From Odontocerum albicorne (taxonomy: Eukaryota > Arthropoda > Insecta > Trichoptera > Odontoceridae), in the NCBI GenBank assembly GCA_949825065.1, contig OX463845.1, positions 30,069,315 to 30,133,314 on the forward strand: 64,000 nucleotides of DNA, given 5' to 3'. The notes beneath the pieces are model-generated. The model was not told where the DNA came from and searched no databases. It saw only the letters and a program-made list of their open reading frames with translations. Below are positions 1-11,558 of the stretch, piece after piece; the stretch's first letter is position 1; every line of letters begins with the position of its first letter. The translations under genes and the position numbers were made by a program.

Positions 1-523
1 TATTTTAGAGGTATAATTTTATTTAGACTGGTCTGATTTCAGACCTATATAAGGCTATTTCGATTTTAAATCTATGTACAGTAGACTCTCCATTATTCGC
101 AGTGGTAGGGGTAAAAATGATTCAAATAAAAATCTTATGAAATTTCCGACAAAAAAAATTGGAATAAATATTTTTATTAAATAAAAAAGATTAAGACGGA
201 ACCATTCACTTGTTATGAGATACGAAAACACAAACTGATGGGAAATATCAACACATCTTGAAAATTCCCCAAGAAATGTTGAAAAGGCAAGAAAAAATAC
301 ACAAAACTAGAGAATATAAAAAAATAATATAAACAAATCTAAAATTCAATAATAAATCAACCGCTATGTATGCATAATTTATATTTACAATTTGACGTAA
401 TTCTCCAATCTGACTGCATCAAAGGTAAACACTGAATATAAATAAGCACACGCAAATTATGATTTGCAAACAATCGTAAATCCCAGTTGATGATTTTGCA
501 ATTTTGTTCATTTTATTTTGTTG

Positions 524-1815
524 TATTGGGTGTACAAATAAGTCACCGCCGTTTGACAAAAGTTGGCACCACCAGTAAGTTATGGTTAAAATTGTCAGAT
601 GTAAAATGTCATTATCGTAAGGTTGGACATCTGTCAACAACATGACCTTGAAATATTAGTGAATTTTTATTAGTATAACATATTTTTTTGTGTTCGAAAA
701 TGTCAAGTTTTGAGCCGAATAAGCGTCATTTGCGGGAACTTTTGATTTACTTCTTCAATTTGAAGAAATCTGCAGCTGAGGCGCATCGATTGCTTGTAGA
801 AGCATATGGTGAGGCTGCCTTAAGTGAGAGAAGTTGTCGTGAGTGGTTTCAAAAGTTTAAGAACGGTGAATTTGACATCGAAGACAAAGAACGTAGCGGA
901 AGGCCGAAAGTGTACGAAGACGCGGAATTGGAAGTATTATTGGATCAAGATTCGTGCCAAACGCAAGAAGAACTTGCACTTACATTAGGAGTGACTCAAC
1001 AAGCAATTTCACATGGGTTGAAATCATTGGGAATGATTCAAAAACAAAGAAATTGGGATTCATATGAACTGACACGGAGAAACTTTGAATGCCAATTTTC
1101 CACATGTGAAATGCTGCTTGCCAGGCATAAACGAAAGGGTTTTCTGCACCATATAGTCACTGGTGATGAAAAATGCATCCATTATGATAATCCAAAAAGG
1201 AAGAAATCATGGGGATCCCCTGGTCATGCTTCAACATCTACGGCTAAGCCAAATATTCATGGAAAAAAACTCTTGTTGTGTATTTGGTGGGATCAGCTTG
1301 GTGTCGTGTATTATGAGTTGCTCAAACCGAATGAAACCATTGCTGGGGCTGTCTAATTAACATAATTGATGAGATTGAGTTGAGCACTCGAGGAAAAGCG
1401 CGCCCACTACTACGCCAGACACGACAAAATTATTCTCCTGCATGATAATGCTAGTCCACATGTTGCGGCACCGGTCAAAACCTATTTGGAAACACTCAAT
1501 TGAGAAGTTTTACCCCACCCGCTGTATTCACCAGACATTGCTCCTTCTGATTACTACTTGTTTTGATCGATGACGCATGGCCTGTCTGAGCAGCACTTCA
1601 CATCATATGAAGATACCAAAAATTGAGTCGATTCGTGGATAGCCTCAAAAGATGATGATGATGACTGACGCGGTATTCGTATGCTGACAGAAAGATGGGG
1701 AAAAGTAGTGGCAAGCGATGGGTACTACTTCGAATAAAACATGAGGTTCCGTTCTTTCACAATAAATGCCCATTTTTTTATAAAAAACGGCGGAAACTTA
1801 TTTGTACACCTAATA
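524..1815 (+). mobile_element. Mariner element, mauritiana-type, with both terminal inverted repeats
   Basis: The terminal inverted repeats share GGTGTACAAATAAG (left copy GGGTGTACAAATAAG) and are bounded by TA dinucleotides at 524-525 and 1814-1815, the expected target-site duplication. The total of about 1.29 kb is the usual mariner length. It carries one decayed transposase gene on the plus strand. Its right end directly abuts the terminus of an irritans-type mariner fragment. Confidence 0.88.
700..1737 (+). pseudogene. Mariner transposase (mauritiana-type), broken
   Basis: The product would be a DD34D cut-and-paste transposase acting on the flanking inverted repeats in the nucleus. The ATG at 700 (MSSFEPNK) is the normal mariner start; an upstream TTG in frame is not needed. 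The N-terminal helix-turn-helix region reads [20 protein letters not shown]. The first catalytic motif is seen as VTGDEK (about residue 155). The frame is lost near 1354. Further on, HDNAS and YSPDIAPSDYYLF, with the second and third catalytic aspartates, are readable but interrupted by stops (1501, 1564, 1624 region). The C-terminus resembles the usual RWGKVVASDG...FE ending. It is non-functional. The subfamily is assigned from the overall similarity to Mos1-like proteins. Confidence 0.88.
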
Positions 1816-2260
1816 TAACACATCGATCAATAAGCCCTGGGACTAACTACTAAAACAACATTTGTTTGCCAAAATTATTCTTTATTCATCAACATAGTCT
1901 CCTTCAAGAGCGATACATTCATGCCAACGATTTCCTAACTTTTCTATGCCAGCCGTGTAGAACGATTTATCTTTGGTTTCAAAATAGGCGTTAGTTTCGG
2001 CAATGACTTCTTCATTGGAGCCAAATCTCTTTCCCTGGAGCATCTTTTTGAGGTCTGCGAACAGCCAATAGTTGCTGGGGGCCAAATCTGGAGAATACGG
2101 TGGGTGCGGAAGCAATTCGAAGTTCAATTCATGCAATTTGGCCATCGTTACCTTCGACTTGTGACACGGTGCATTGTCCTGATGAAAGAGAACTTTTTTC
2201 TTCTTCATATGGGGCCATTTTTTTTGCAATTTCTTCTTGAAATTTTATCAAGATATTGAG
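1816..2260 (-). pseudogene. Irritans-type mariner transposase, C-terminal fragment with terminal repeat
   Basis: The minus-strand frame ending at 1882 encodes the last third of a mariner transposase, from about IAKK...VLFHQDNAP to the GDYVDE terminus. The second catalytic aspartate (HQDNAP) is present. The third, 34 residues later, is replaced by asparagine (APSNYWLF instead of APSDY), so the protein could not be catalytic even if complete. Degenerate terminal-repeat sequence (ATCAATAAG and neighbours) lies at about 1822-1850. The fragment is 5'-truncated near 2260. The NEEVIAETNAYFE and LGNRW blocks place it with irritans-type mariners. Confidence 0.85.
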
Positions 2261-2884
2261 AGCTTTTGGCTAAATATTCCTTGTACTAAGAGGTAGTTGT
2301 TTCTGGTTACAATCCTCAATCCAAATTGATAGAATACATTCTATCTCTATCATTATATGGTTTTTATTTTGTGTGATCTGCATGCTTAAAGAAGCAGAAG
2401 TGACTTTTTCTTGTTCTTTGTATTCTTTGCATTTACTTAAGATAATCCGAACTGTACACTCACTATATTTAAGCTCTCGTACGATTTTTGCATTCCTACT
2501 TCCGCTTTCGTGCCTTTAAATAACTTCCAAGCTTTTCTAGTAACATAATTACTTTTCTTTCCTTTTTACTACTACTGCTTTTTTATTACTTTTCCGTTTA
2601 TCTATAACAGAATTTAATATAAAATGCGATTGTAATGCAAGATGATGGAAGTTCCAATGTGATTGAATGAAAGCGCTTGAGTAAATGAAACATAAGGGTG
2701 GTACATCCAAGTATGGCGATGGCTTGGAGGCAACTGCTAGTGAGTGCCGAGGAGAGATACTATCTCCACCACAGCCACCACAGCCACCACACTAATTCGC
2801 ATTAAGCGAGGTCATCTTGTATTTCGAAATTGAGATTTTTTTACTGCCCAGTTGATGTGACCCTGGATAATCGCGAGTCTACAG

Positions 2885-5086
2885 TACTTTTTAAAATTTT
2901 GTATATATAATATAATTAATTTACAATGTAATTAGGTTTTGCATATAATGTGTAAATTTAATAAAAAATCAAACACCTCTTCTCTATTTTACTATATAAT
3001 ATGTTACAGAAAATTAAACTGGCGATATTGTGAATGTCATTCATCAGAAATACCGGTCGATGATGTGTTTGCTAATTATTATTTGGGTATGCTTAGATTC
3101 AGTATTTGCCTTTGATGCAAGTGGGTGAGCGCATCGCGTCAAATTGTAATTAGGTAATTAATTTAAATTACGCGTGCATAGTGGTTGATTTACTTTTAAC
3201 TTTTGTGTAATATATACTTGTATTTTATACCCTCTATTTGGTCTTTTCATTTCACTTTGTTGTATGTTCTAGTTTTGTGTATTTTTTTCTTGACTTTTAA
3301 TATTCTATGGTGAGTTTTCGAGTCGTGGTGTCAATTTCCCATCAGTTTGTGTTTTCATATCTCATAACATGTGAACGCTCTGCTGTTTTAATAATTTATA
3401 TATTTTTTAAATCCTTTGTAATCATCATGTCTAAATGTAAAATAATTGTTTTTACTATAGAACCAAACCTTGAAATAATTAACAAAAAATGAAAAAGGGT
3501 TGTTAGTGAAGTTGTTGAATGAATTTAAACAAACATGCGTTATATTTTAAAAACCAAATTAGGTGAACTAACTGAGTTACATTTTAAAAACCAAAAAAAT
3601 GTTGATGAAGTTTGCTGGAGTTTCTAATAGATGAATAAGTATACTGGATTTTCTGAAACGTGCAAGTGGAAAATCTAATTTTAACAATTAAAATTAACTG
3701 GAGACTTTGATGCGTCATCTGGGTGGTTAACAATATTCAAACAAAAACATGGAATATATCAAATTTCTATCTTATTTTAAATAAAAGGGTAAGTATGTAG
3801 GATAATTTTTTGTTTTCAGTTAATTTTTTTATAAATATTTTTTGAAGGAGATCCGGGATTTTTTTTTACATGAGTCAATTTTTTCCCTATCACACCTCAT
3901 AATGGAGAGTACTATATGTAAGAAATGAAAACTGCCTCTCATTACCAATATAGCTTAATGTACTTTGCTCAAAAACATTTTTTGAAATGTTGGAGATGCC
4001 AATATCCGAGGACCCATTCAACAGAGATAGCGTGTGAAATAAAGATGGAGCTGTACGTTGCATAATTTTTACGAACATAAAACCATATCTTTTCCGACAT
4101 AGTTAGATTTGATTTTGTTCTTGTCAACAATCCAGAGATATAAGAAGAGACCTTCACATCCCTCTCTACTTTTAGAAAAGATATCCCAACATGCCTATAA
4201 AATGTTGGATAGTCATGGGCAGTAACCACTGCACTCGTGAAAATTTAGCGTTGTCAAAATTTTAATTAAACATGTAGACAAAGGGCATAGAAAACACCTT
4301 TTCCACATCTTTTTAAAAAGAACATGGGAGTACCGAAAGGTCCCAAAGCTCTCATATTCTTAAATTTTACACACATTATTCTTTGATTATCTTTTTGTAC
4401 CTGTCGGTGTTTTGGAGAATATCTTTTTCAAATCTTTAAAGATGACTGATGAAAAATATATTCCAACCAAATAGTTATAACTAATAATATCATCTGCATC
4501 AATTTAGTTTGTGTTTATAATTGTCATTTTTGAAGTGAGTATGAAAAATAGCATTTGGGTAACTTGTTGGAGTTTTTATAAGTGACCATTAGTATAATAA
4601 TATGACTGTATTAAAAATACATAATCATCAAAACTATTCAGGAGTGCTAAAAGTGAGTAAAATTTTTGTTTTCTTGTTTAACAGATTGACTGCTGAATAT
4701 TTTTTTTTATATTTACTGTACTGGTAAAAAAATAAAAAAGTAAGTATAATTCATTAGCACACAACCCTTACAAACTCTATAGTACCATAAGGCCACTCTG
4801 GACTCATTTGTTTTATAATTCCCCCAAAGAAATTGGGAATAGAACGATGATAGGCATTTTCAACACCCAGCAAAGTTTATATCAACGCATATATGCGTTT
4901 TCAGCACTGAACGTGTTAATACTATCAAGATGGAGAAAGAAAAATATGTTTCATATCTGCACTATAAAATTACAATGAAAATTTAAGTAATGTTAGAAAA
5001 GTGTATTAAGAGGAAGATTTAACTCATTACTGATATAATAAATAATGGTAAAAAGTATGTATCTAAACATTGACAAGGTTACTTAC
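2885..5086. other. AT-rich non-coding stretch, probably part of oxt intron 1
   Basis: No convincing coding region, RNA gene or element terminus was recognised. Because oxt exon 1 ends at 5087 with a splice donor pointing left and its second exon is not seen, this stretch and the elements at 79-2884 most likely lie inside the first oxt intron. Confidence 0.5.
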
Positions 5087-5754
5087 GAGTATTGAACTCC
5101 TGCATAAGGAAATCCACCCTGTAGGCACATGTTGATACAAAAATCTGGACTGTTGGTTTCCTTATAGTTGGCGTAGTATCCTGAAAGGAGCCTGAAATTC
5201 TTCTCATCTTTAAAGCATCCCAAAGATTTTTTGTAAGTAGTGTCATGATTCGGACAATAATTGGGCAAGTATTCCTGGTAAAACTGATCATTTTGAATAG
5301 CACACGTTATATTTACAATAAATTGTTTACATCTCTGTGTTTTTGCACGATGAATGGCGGATATTGCTTCTTTAGTTTTGATTTCACAATGAGGAACAAA
5401 GTCTAGCTCATCGAGTCTAAGAGATGATTTATTTTTGTAGTTTTGAAGATACTTTGTCACCTCTTTGTTGCCGGATTGTTTTTTCTTAACGGATCCAATA
5501 TCACCAGGATTATCCTCATCATCCGTGACCAAACCATCTCTCGATTTTCTCGCCGATACACCTCCATTTTCTCCATATTCAATGAAAATGGACGATTTAC
5601 TGTAAGGCGATTTTTCAGCACTCTCTGATTGATTCGAAATATCATTTGGGATAAACTTATATGCTAAATAAATTTGTATGAACAATATTATAATTCCAAT
5701 TGCGGCAAATGTGCGATATGATCTAATCCATCTATTTCGACAAACACCTGCCAT
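5087..5754 (-). CDS. oxt: Peptide O-xylosyltransferase, first coding exon only
   Basis: Peptide O-xylosyltransferase adds the first xylose to serines of proteoglycan core proteins in the Golgi, starting glycosaminoglycan chains. The exon encodes a short cytosolic N-terminus with basic residues (RNRWIRSYR), one membrane anchor (FAAIGIIILFIQIYLAYKF, about residues 16-34), a charged luminal stem, and the start of a WSC domain (SLGCFKDEKNFRLLSG... FCINMCLQGGFPYAGVQYS). That is the domain order of the animal type II membrane enzyme. The exon ends after TACTC at a consensus donor (GTAAGT, complement of 5081-5086). The catalytic domains must be on exons left of the window. An in-frame ATG at 5790 would add 12 residues; 5754 is preferred because MAGVCRNR sits directly before the basic anchor segment, but the choice is not proven. 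Transcription is divergent from ecd. Confidence 0.85.
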
Positions 5755-7440
5755 CGTGGTGATTGTAATAGACGCACGATCATATTGCAATAATAAAAAT
5801 ATTTCATTTAAAATGTTCTTGAGCTAAATACAGACTGATTTTTCTTGAGAAAATATATTACGTGAGTCAATGTAAACATGACTAATAAATTTGCGATAAA
5901 AACATCGTGTCAAATGAATATATATTGTATTTTTACGTGAAATATATTGTAAACATTGACGTACGTACTATTATAACATTGTTAATTAAATTAAATATTC
6001 ACATATACACAACACATCCATTGACATCCATCAACTGACATTTTGCTCCAAGATAATTTAAGATGACTTTGACAAAACTCTATTCTCTATGTTTTTTCAT
6101 TTTCGATATTTCCACAGAAAAGTATTCCGTATATAAGTTCGCAGTTATTAGTGCGGATATTTACTGTAATGCGTGTTTATGTACCCCACGTATCGATTTT
6201 TGTTTATTATTTTTTGATACAATAATATTGAACAAGAAATTGAAAAAGGAAAGTTCTTACGTTTCAGTTTAAATCGAATCCATAGTCAGTAAAGTTATTA
6301 GTGCGTGCGTTTCTATATTTTCAGATATTTTACGTGACAAATTAAAGAAAATGTTCTTTAAAAGTCATAAAAAAGTCGGATTTTAATAAGAAATGAATTA
6401 GAAGTATTAAACATTATTTTGAGGGAGTTGGTACTAGAATATGTTGAATTGTGTAAAATTCAGCTTTTATAAAAAAATTGAAATAATATTCAAAAGCAAA
6501 GTACAGTTATGCGATAGCAATTCCGGTAAAATTAACATTACAGATAACTTAAAGATATATCTATTAATGAAAAGTATTTTTTTAATAAACACAAATTTAC
6601 TAACTAAAAATAATTTAGTGCTTGTGAAACATTGTAATATCGTTTTGCAACCATTTTTTTTATTTCAAAAGTAACAATGGCTTTGGTATAAATTAAAAAA
6701 TTAAATAGCAACTCGCCCAACGACTTACAAATATTTTGGTTGAAGTCACCATACTTATTTCAGAAACTAAAAAACATGTAAGCTTTGATCTAAAATAATT
6801 CAAAGATCTGGTTGACACATGACTTAAGGTAATCTATACGTACGACAACGAACTAAATAATTGCATTCAAGTCGAAAAAATCTATTCCATCTCGATCCCG
6901 TGTTAATTCAAACGATAACTCACACATAAAACAATTTAAGTAGAAAGGTGATCAATTTCGTTCAATATAACTTTGAAATTGATCAATTATGTTGAAATAG
7001 GGTAACCATTTATTAATTTAGCTTCCATTATTAATCAACGCATAGTTAATTAATAAAATCGATGAGTGGAAACGGGCATAAGTTACTGATTTAATTTTGT
7101 TTCTAAAAATCTTACCTAACTATATTTACTACTTGTAAAAAATATAATTTTGAAGAAAATTTAAGAAATTATAAAAAAAAATGTTGACTACATGATTTAA
7201 AACAAACGAAAAATAGATGTAAAACAAAAAGATAAAATGTTCACTAAAATTTTCCCGGGCCGATTACCATAGAGAAATTCTGACTATGGCATTTTTTAAT
7301 ACAATTTTGACAGTTGTAAGAGGTTGCAGTATTTGGTTATCAAACGATTTGTCGATTATAGTGTATAACCTAAACACACTTAAAATCAACAAAATAATAT
7401 TTGATCAAAATACATATTTTTGGGTTTAAGTTATTTGATC
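5755..7440. promoter_or_regulatory. Intergenic region between divergent oxt and ecd
   Basis: About 1.7 kb of AT-rich DNA separates the two coding starts, so promoters and 5' UTRs of both genes must lie here unless upstream non-coding exons exist. I see no CpG-rich core, no clear TATA element and no transposon terminus. Short open frames at 6063-6272 and 6441-6674 have no recognisable content. Confidence 0.4.
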
Positions 7441-7669
7441 ATGGAGTCTTCTTCATTCAATTTTGTTCGAGAGGAAGACTATGTAGAATTCTTTTTATTT
7501 CCCGTTGTAAGTAATTTTGAGACAACTGACGGAATTATTGACAAAGTTTATCATGATGTTATAGACATTATTGATTCTTTGTCTAAAAACTACATTTGGC
7601 ATAAAGATAAGTTGAAAATTTTCAAGAGATTAAAAAAATTACAAGTTCTTTCTGTAGATTCTAATCAAG
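7441..7669 (+). CDS. ecd: Ecdysoneless, exon 1
   Basis: Ecdysoneless (ECD, also SGT1) is a conserved nucleo-cytoplasmic protein. In flies it is needed for ecdysone production, cell survival and U5 snRNP/PRP8-linked splicing. Exon 1 starts MESSSFNFVREEDYVEFFLFP, matching the family's N-terminal (D)TVEY-type block, and runs 76 codons plus one base to a GTTAGT donor at 7670. An in-frame ATG lies 21 bp upstream (7420), but MESSS is the better start by position relative to the conserved block. The split glycine/aspartate codon joins exactly to exon 2 (G|AT). Confidence 0.9.
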
Positions 7670-7976
7670 GTTAGTTAATTTATATTTTAAAATAAAATAT
7701 TACCATATAAATGATTTTGTTCATTTGATTGATTTGAATAATAATGATATATGATTTGAATAAATAATAAGATAACATGCTAGAATTATTTTTACATAAT
7801 TTCTGCTATAGGGTTGGTAGCAAATTCTTATTTATGCCACTTTTCCACATTCTGTAAATTTTGCAAGACAATTTAAAATTATAACAAAGTGTACTATGAT
7901 AATTTATTGATGAATCTTCATTGTACTGTTGAAAGTTAGATGCATTAATATTTAGATGTTATATACCATATATGTA

Positions 7977-9250
7977 AGGTCTACCAGAAAGTTCTGTCCG
8001 ATAATGTCATCTCAAGTTTCAACATGTATGAACGTGTTTGTTTGAAACATATATGGCTGCCTCTTTTTACCATTGTATTTCTACATATGTGCTCTTCTAA
8101 ATTTACCGAAACAATGGTTTCATAATCTCAGTATTAAGTGAGATGCGTTCGCGTAAAGATCTCTATTGACAAAGTTCATTTATGGCATTGTATTCTGTAT
8201 GAATGCAATGCCATAAAGGTAGAAATGCTACAGAAGCGAGTAAAAATTTGGTGAATGTTTTTGGTGAAGATACAGTTTCCGACAGAACGTGCAGATGATT
8301 AAAAAAATTTGAAGCAGGCAATTTTGACCTTAATGACAAGCTACGCTTTGGACCATCTCTGATCAATGACGATATTGTTAGGAGCATTATACGGCAAGAT
8401 CCTTTTTTGACAAAATTATAGATTGCGAAAAAGCTCAACTTAACACAACAAATCATTTCGGACCATATTCGGAAACTTGGATTGGTGTATAAATATTCCA
8501 GATGGGTGCCTCATGAGTTAAGTGAAAAAAATGTACATGACCGAATCGTCATTTGCACATCGCTGTTTGCTCGGAACAAAAATGAACCTTTCTTAGACCG
8601 GATGATAACCGGTGATGAAAAGTGGATTACGTATGAGAACATTGTGAGAAAAAGAGCACACTGTGAGCCTGGACAACCTTCCCCCTCCACCTCGAAAGGG
8701 AGCTTGAGCCTCAATAAGAGAATGCTGTGTATATGGTGGGACATCAAGGGACCAATACACTATATGAGCTCCTCAAACCCAAAGAAAGGCTCAATTCGGA
8801 AACGTATTGTCGACAAATGGATGATTTGAACGAAGCACTAAAGGAAAAAGGACCGGCGCTGGTCAATAGATAGCAAATCATGACAATGCTAGGCCACATG
8901 TTATTTTGGTGACTCGCCAGAAAATTGCAGAGCTAGGCTGGGAAATTCTGTCACATCCACCATACTCTCCGAACCTAGCACCATCCGATTACCATCTGTT
9001 TCTCTTCCTGCAAAATTTTTTGGGGAAAAAAAATTTAAAAAATGAAGCAGATGTCAGCCAAGCACTGCTTGAGGTTTTTTCCTCCAAAGATGAGTTATTC
9101 TACAGAAATGGAATTCACAAATTACCATCACGCTGGGAAGAGGTCATTAGTAACGATGTAAATTATATTGTTCAGGAAATATTAATAAATGTATTAAAAA
9201 TTAATTATTTTCTTTTAATTAAAAAACGGACAGAACTTTCCGGTAGACCT
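7977..9250 (+). mobile_element. Mariner element, mellifera-type, in ecd intron 1
   Basis: Terminal inverted repeats of about 22 bp (AGGTCTACCAGAAAGTTCTG at left; right end differs at one base, CCGG for CCAG) bound about 1.27 kb. A TA precedes the left end (7975-7976); the right flank is AA rather than TA, so one flank has mutated or the edge is one base off. Orientation is the same as ecd. Confidence 0.88.
8160..9180 (+). pseudogene. Mariner transposase (mellifera-type), broken
   Basis: The frame can be followed from KGRNATEASKNLVNVFGED (about 8214) through an HTH region (IAKKLNLTQQIISDHIRKLG), then RWVPHELSEKNVHDR, MITGDEKWITYEN with the first catalytic aspartate, HDNARPH with the second, and YSPNLAPSDYHLF with the third. 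The GDEKWITYENIVRKR block is a hallmark of mellifera-subfamily mariners. It is interrupted by at least two early stops (around 8299 and 8419) and by frameshifts near 8826-8890. The start codon is not clear. Inactive. Confidence 0.85.
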
Positions 9251-10001
9251 AATATACATATATACATATTTTTTAAATAAATTATGACATAGAAATATAA
9301 TGCTTATTGCCACTATGGTACATTTATCTCATTATGGAGTGTTTACTTTTTTCTTAACAATGGCGGTGTGTCCTTCTAGTGGGAAAACCGACCTTTGCAT
9401 GACAATTTTAAAAATTCTCATCCATCACATCAAATAGCTTCCCTCTGATAATAATACTATCTAGTCAAAAGACACAACAAAATAACTATAAAAACAACCA
9501 CCTAGCTCGAAAAATAAGATTTCCAAATCTCTAATGAAGAAGTCAACTAGTCCAATCGATAAGCACTCCAACACTCCATAGATGATCACACGTATAGTGC
9601 TTCCATTAAAAAAATAATCTCCGATGTTCTTTTAATTTTTTAAAAGGTAATTATAATAAATATATGGATGATGGGCAGGTTTCATGAGGAAATTACACAC
9701 TTGAATAATTGGTATCCTGCATGCATCTCACTTATTGCACATAAGTGGTTCTGGTAGATGGGCTCTTTAAAAATATTATTTATTTTTTTTCAATTTATGT
9801 CTCTTTTTGCCAGTCTCTGATTAGATTTGTCAGGCAATCTGGTTTTCTCAAAAGGTTTAAATCTTAGGTTATATAATAGTATGTTGATTATTGTACTTGG
9901 TTATGTGGAGAGAATGAATGTTATTCTCTTCTTCCATACACCATATATATTTGCCTACAAGGGTGACTTCTTTGGCCTAGTTGGAAAGACGTTTGTCTTC
10001 T
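9251..10001. other. Rest of ecd intron 1, with a possible SINE piece
   Basis: No gene is seen. The stretch at about 9972-9995 (GGCCTAGTTGGAAAGAC) matches the tRNA-like A-box region found in a reverse-strand SINE at about 20995 and again at 49890, so a truncated SINE probably ends here where the probable LTR begins. Confidence 0.35.
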
Positions 10002-10565
10002 TGTTATGTATATGTGTACCGGACAGGTACATAGACTGTAGATAGGTGGTTGGTCGCCGCGTAGCGCTCAGAGACTCGAGGTAGCGAATCCCGTAGCGAA
10101 GATCCAGCAGCAGAAGAAGAAGAAGAGCAGGGAGAGATTCCTCTCAGGCAGTCAATGTAGAGTAGCGGGTCTCGAGTAAAAACACGGTAAAATCGGTATT
10201 ACTGAGAATATTTAATGACGAAGAAGTGAGAAGCACAAGTGAGAAGTGATTTCCAAATTGGGGGGCCCTCTATATTAATGGTCAATTGGTCATAGCAAGC
10301 GCCCGTTACCCGCAGAATACAACCATTTTGATGGCTCGGGGCGCCGCTTAGCCCGACTGACCTTGGCCTTAGTCTCGATGCCTCGGCCGCCAGCACATTT
10401 TCCCTGTGCGGTCGCGAGCGCAATCGGACTCAAACAAACATACATATTTACATAGTTATATAGCAGATTTACATATACAAACGTATCCAAATATAGCAAA
10501 CATATACAATGATTATACAAATAGAATGAATTATGAATTACAACATATAAGTTTAATAATACAGA
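10002..10565 (-). mobile_element. Probable solo LTR of an LTR retrotransposon
   Basis: A block of about 560 bp is strikingly GC-richer than its surroundings (especially 10040-10430) and has LTR-like layout on the minus strand: an AT-rich TATATAACT segment, a GC-rich middle, an ATTAAA polyadenylation-like signal near 10212, and a final segment ending GTACACATATACATAACA. No coding region flanks it, hence a solo LTR. The outer edge near 10565 and any target-site duplication were not identified with certainty. It could instead be another GC-rich repeat. Confidence 0.4.
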
Positions 10566-10616
10566 TCCACACATAATGTCCTTTTCATCATATCACATAC
10601 ACACACACACGGGTGA

Positions 10617-11556
10617 CGGCACACGTCCGATACAATATGTATATTGAAATCATTGAAAAAGTCCACAACATGATTCTCGCTGATCGTCGAACGAAAGTGC
10701 GCGAAGTAGCAGAGGCCATAGGTGTGTCGATGGGAACGGCAATTGATATTTTACATAATAAGTTGGTTATGAAAATGTTGTCAGCCCGATGAGTGCCGCG
10801 ATTGCTTACAGTGGACAACAAGCTCGTGCGACTTTCAACTTCGAAGCTATGTTTGGAGCAATTTAAGCGAGATTCGAAGGAGTTTTTGCATCGAATTGTC
10901 ATCTTCGATGAGACCTGGATTCATCATCATACACTGGAAACCAAACAACAATCAAAATAATGGGTTGCTTCCGGTGAATCTGCTCCAAAGAAGGTGAAGA
11001 TGAACCCATCGGCCGAAAAAGGAAAAGTTATGGCGACAATTTTTTGGGATGCGAAGGGCATAATACTCATGGACTTCTTAGAAAAAGGAAAAACGATCAC
11101 TGGACAATACTACAGTGAGTTATTGGACCGCTTTGACAAGAAATTGAGGGATATACGGCCCCATTTGGCCAAGAAGAAAGTGCTGTTTCACCACGACAAC
11201 GCACCAGCACATTCATCCGGAATTGTTGCCGCCATACTGCATGAATTGGGTTATGAATTGCTGCTGCACACCCCTATTCACCGGACCTGGCTCCCTGCGA
11301 TTTCTTCTTATTCCTAAACATGAAGAAATGGTTCACAGGAAAAAAAATTTGCTCAAATGAGGAGGTCATCGTCGAGATAGAGGCGTATTTTGCAGAGCTC
11401 GACAATTCCTATTTTTTGGAGGGGTTAAAAAATGACAGGGACGTTGGGAAAAGTGTATATCCCTTAAAGGGGACTATGTTGAAAAATAAATAATTTGTTT
11501 TTGAAAAAAATGGTGTCTTCATTCCTAACACGGGTACTTATTGAACCGCCCTCATA
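10617..11556 (+). mobile_element. Irritans-type mariner, left end missing
   Basis: The right terminal repeat (GGGTACTTATTGAACCGCCC, 11532-11551) is typical of irritans-type mariners and is followed by TA. No matching left repeat is found; the element appears cut off next to the probable LTR. It sits in ecd intron 1. Confidence 0.75.
10640..11489 (+). pseudogene. Mariner transposase (irritans-type), broken
   Basis: Readable blocks are ADRRTKVREVAEAIGVSMGT (HTH), then after stops IVIFDETWIHHH with the first catalytic aspartate, KGKVMATIFWDAKGIILMDF, KKKVLFHHDNAPAHSS with the second, and after a frameshift near 11270, YSPDLAPCDFFLF with the third. The end is GDYVEK. At least two stops (near 10791 and 10957) and one frameshift make it inactive. 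All three catalytic aspartates survive. Confidence 0.82.
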
Positions 11557-11558
11557 TA

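Larger units (their letters stand above)
79..2884. mobile_element. Decayed pogo/Tigger-like DNA transposon hosting nested mariners
   Basis: The left end reads CAGTAGACTCTCCATTATTC after a TA (77-78). The right end, read on the minus strand, is CTGTAGACTCGCGATTATCC, also flanked by TA (2885-2886). Terminal inverted repeats of this kind beginning CAGT at a TA target are typical of pogo/Tigger elements. Inside, positions 2340-2640 on the minus strand give only broken reading frames with a weak resemblance to a pogo helix-turn-helix N-terminus. Two mariner copies (524-1815 and about 1816-2260) sit inside and account for over half of its length. No intact transposase remains. The terminal repeats differ at several positions, so the element is old; that the two ends belong together is an inference from their similarity. 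Confidence 0.5.

Noticed and set aside
3307..4229. Several short open frames (3307-3492, 3890-4229)
   Set aside because: AT-rich random frames with no motif, no splice context and no family resemblance; not oxt exon 2.
6063..6674. Short plus-strand frames between oxt and ecd
   Set aside because: Low-complexity, lysine/leucine/isoleucine-rich composition expected from AT-rich DNA.
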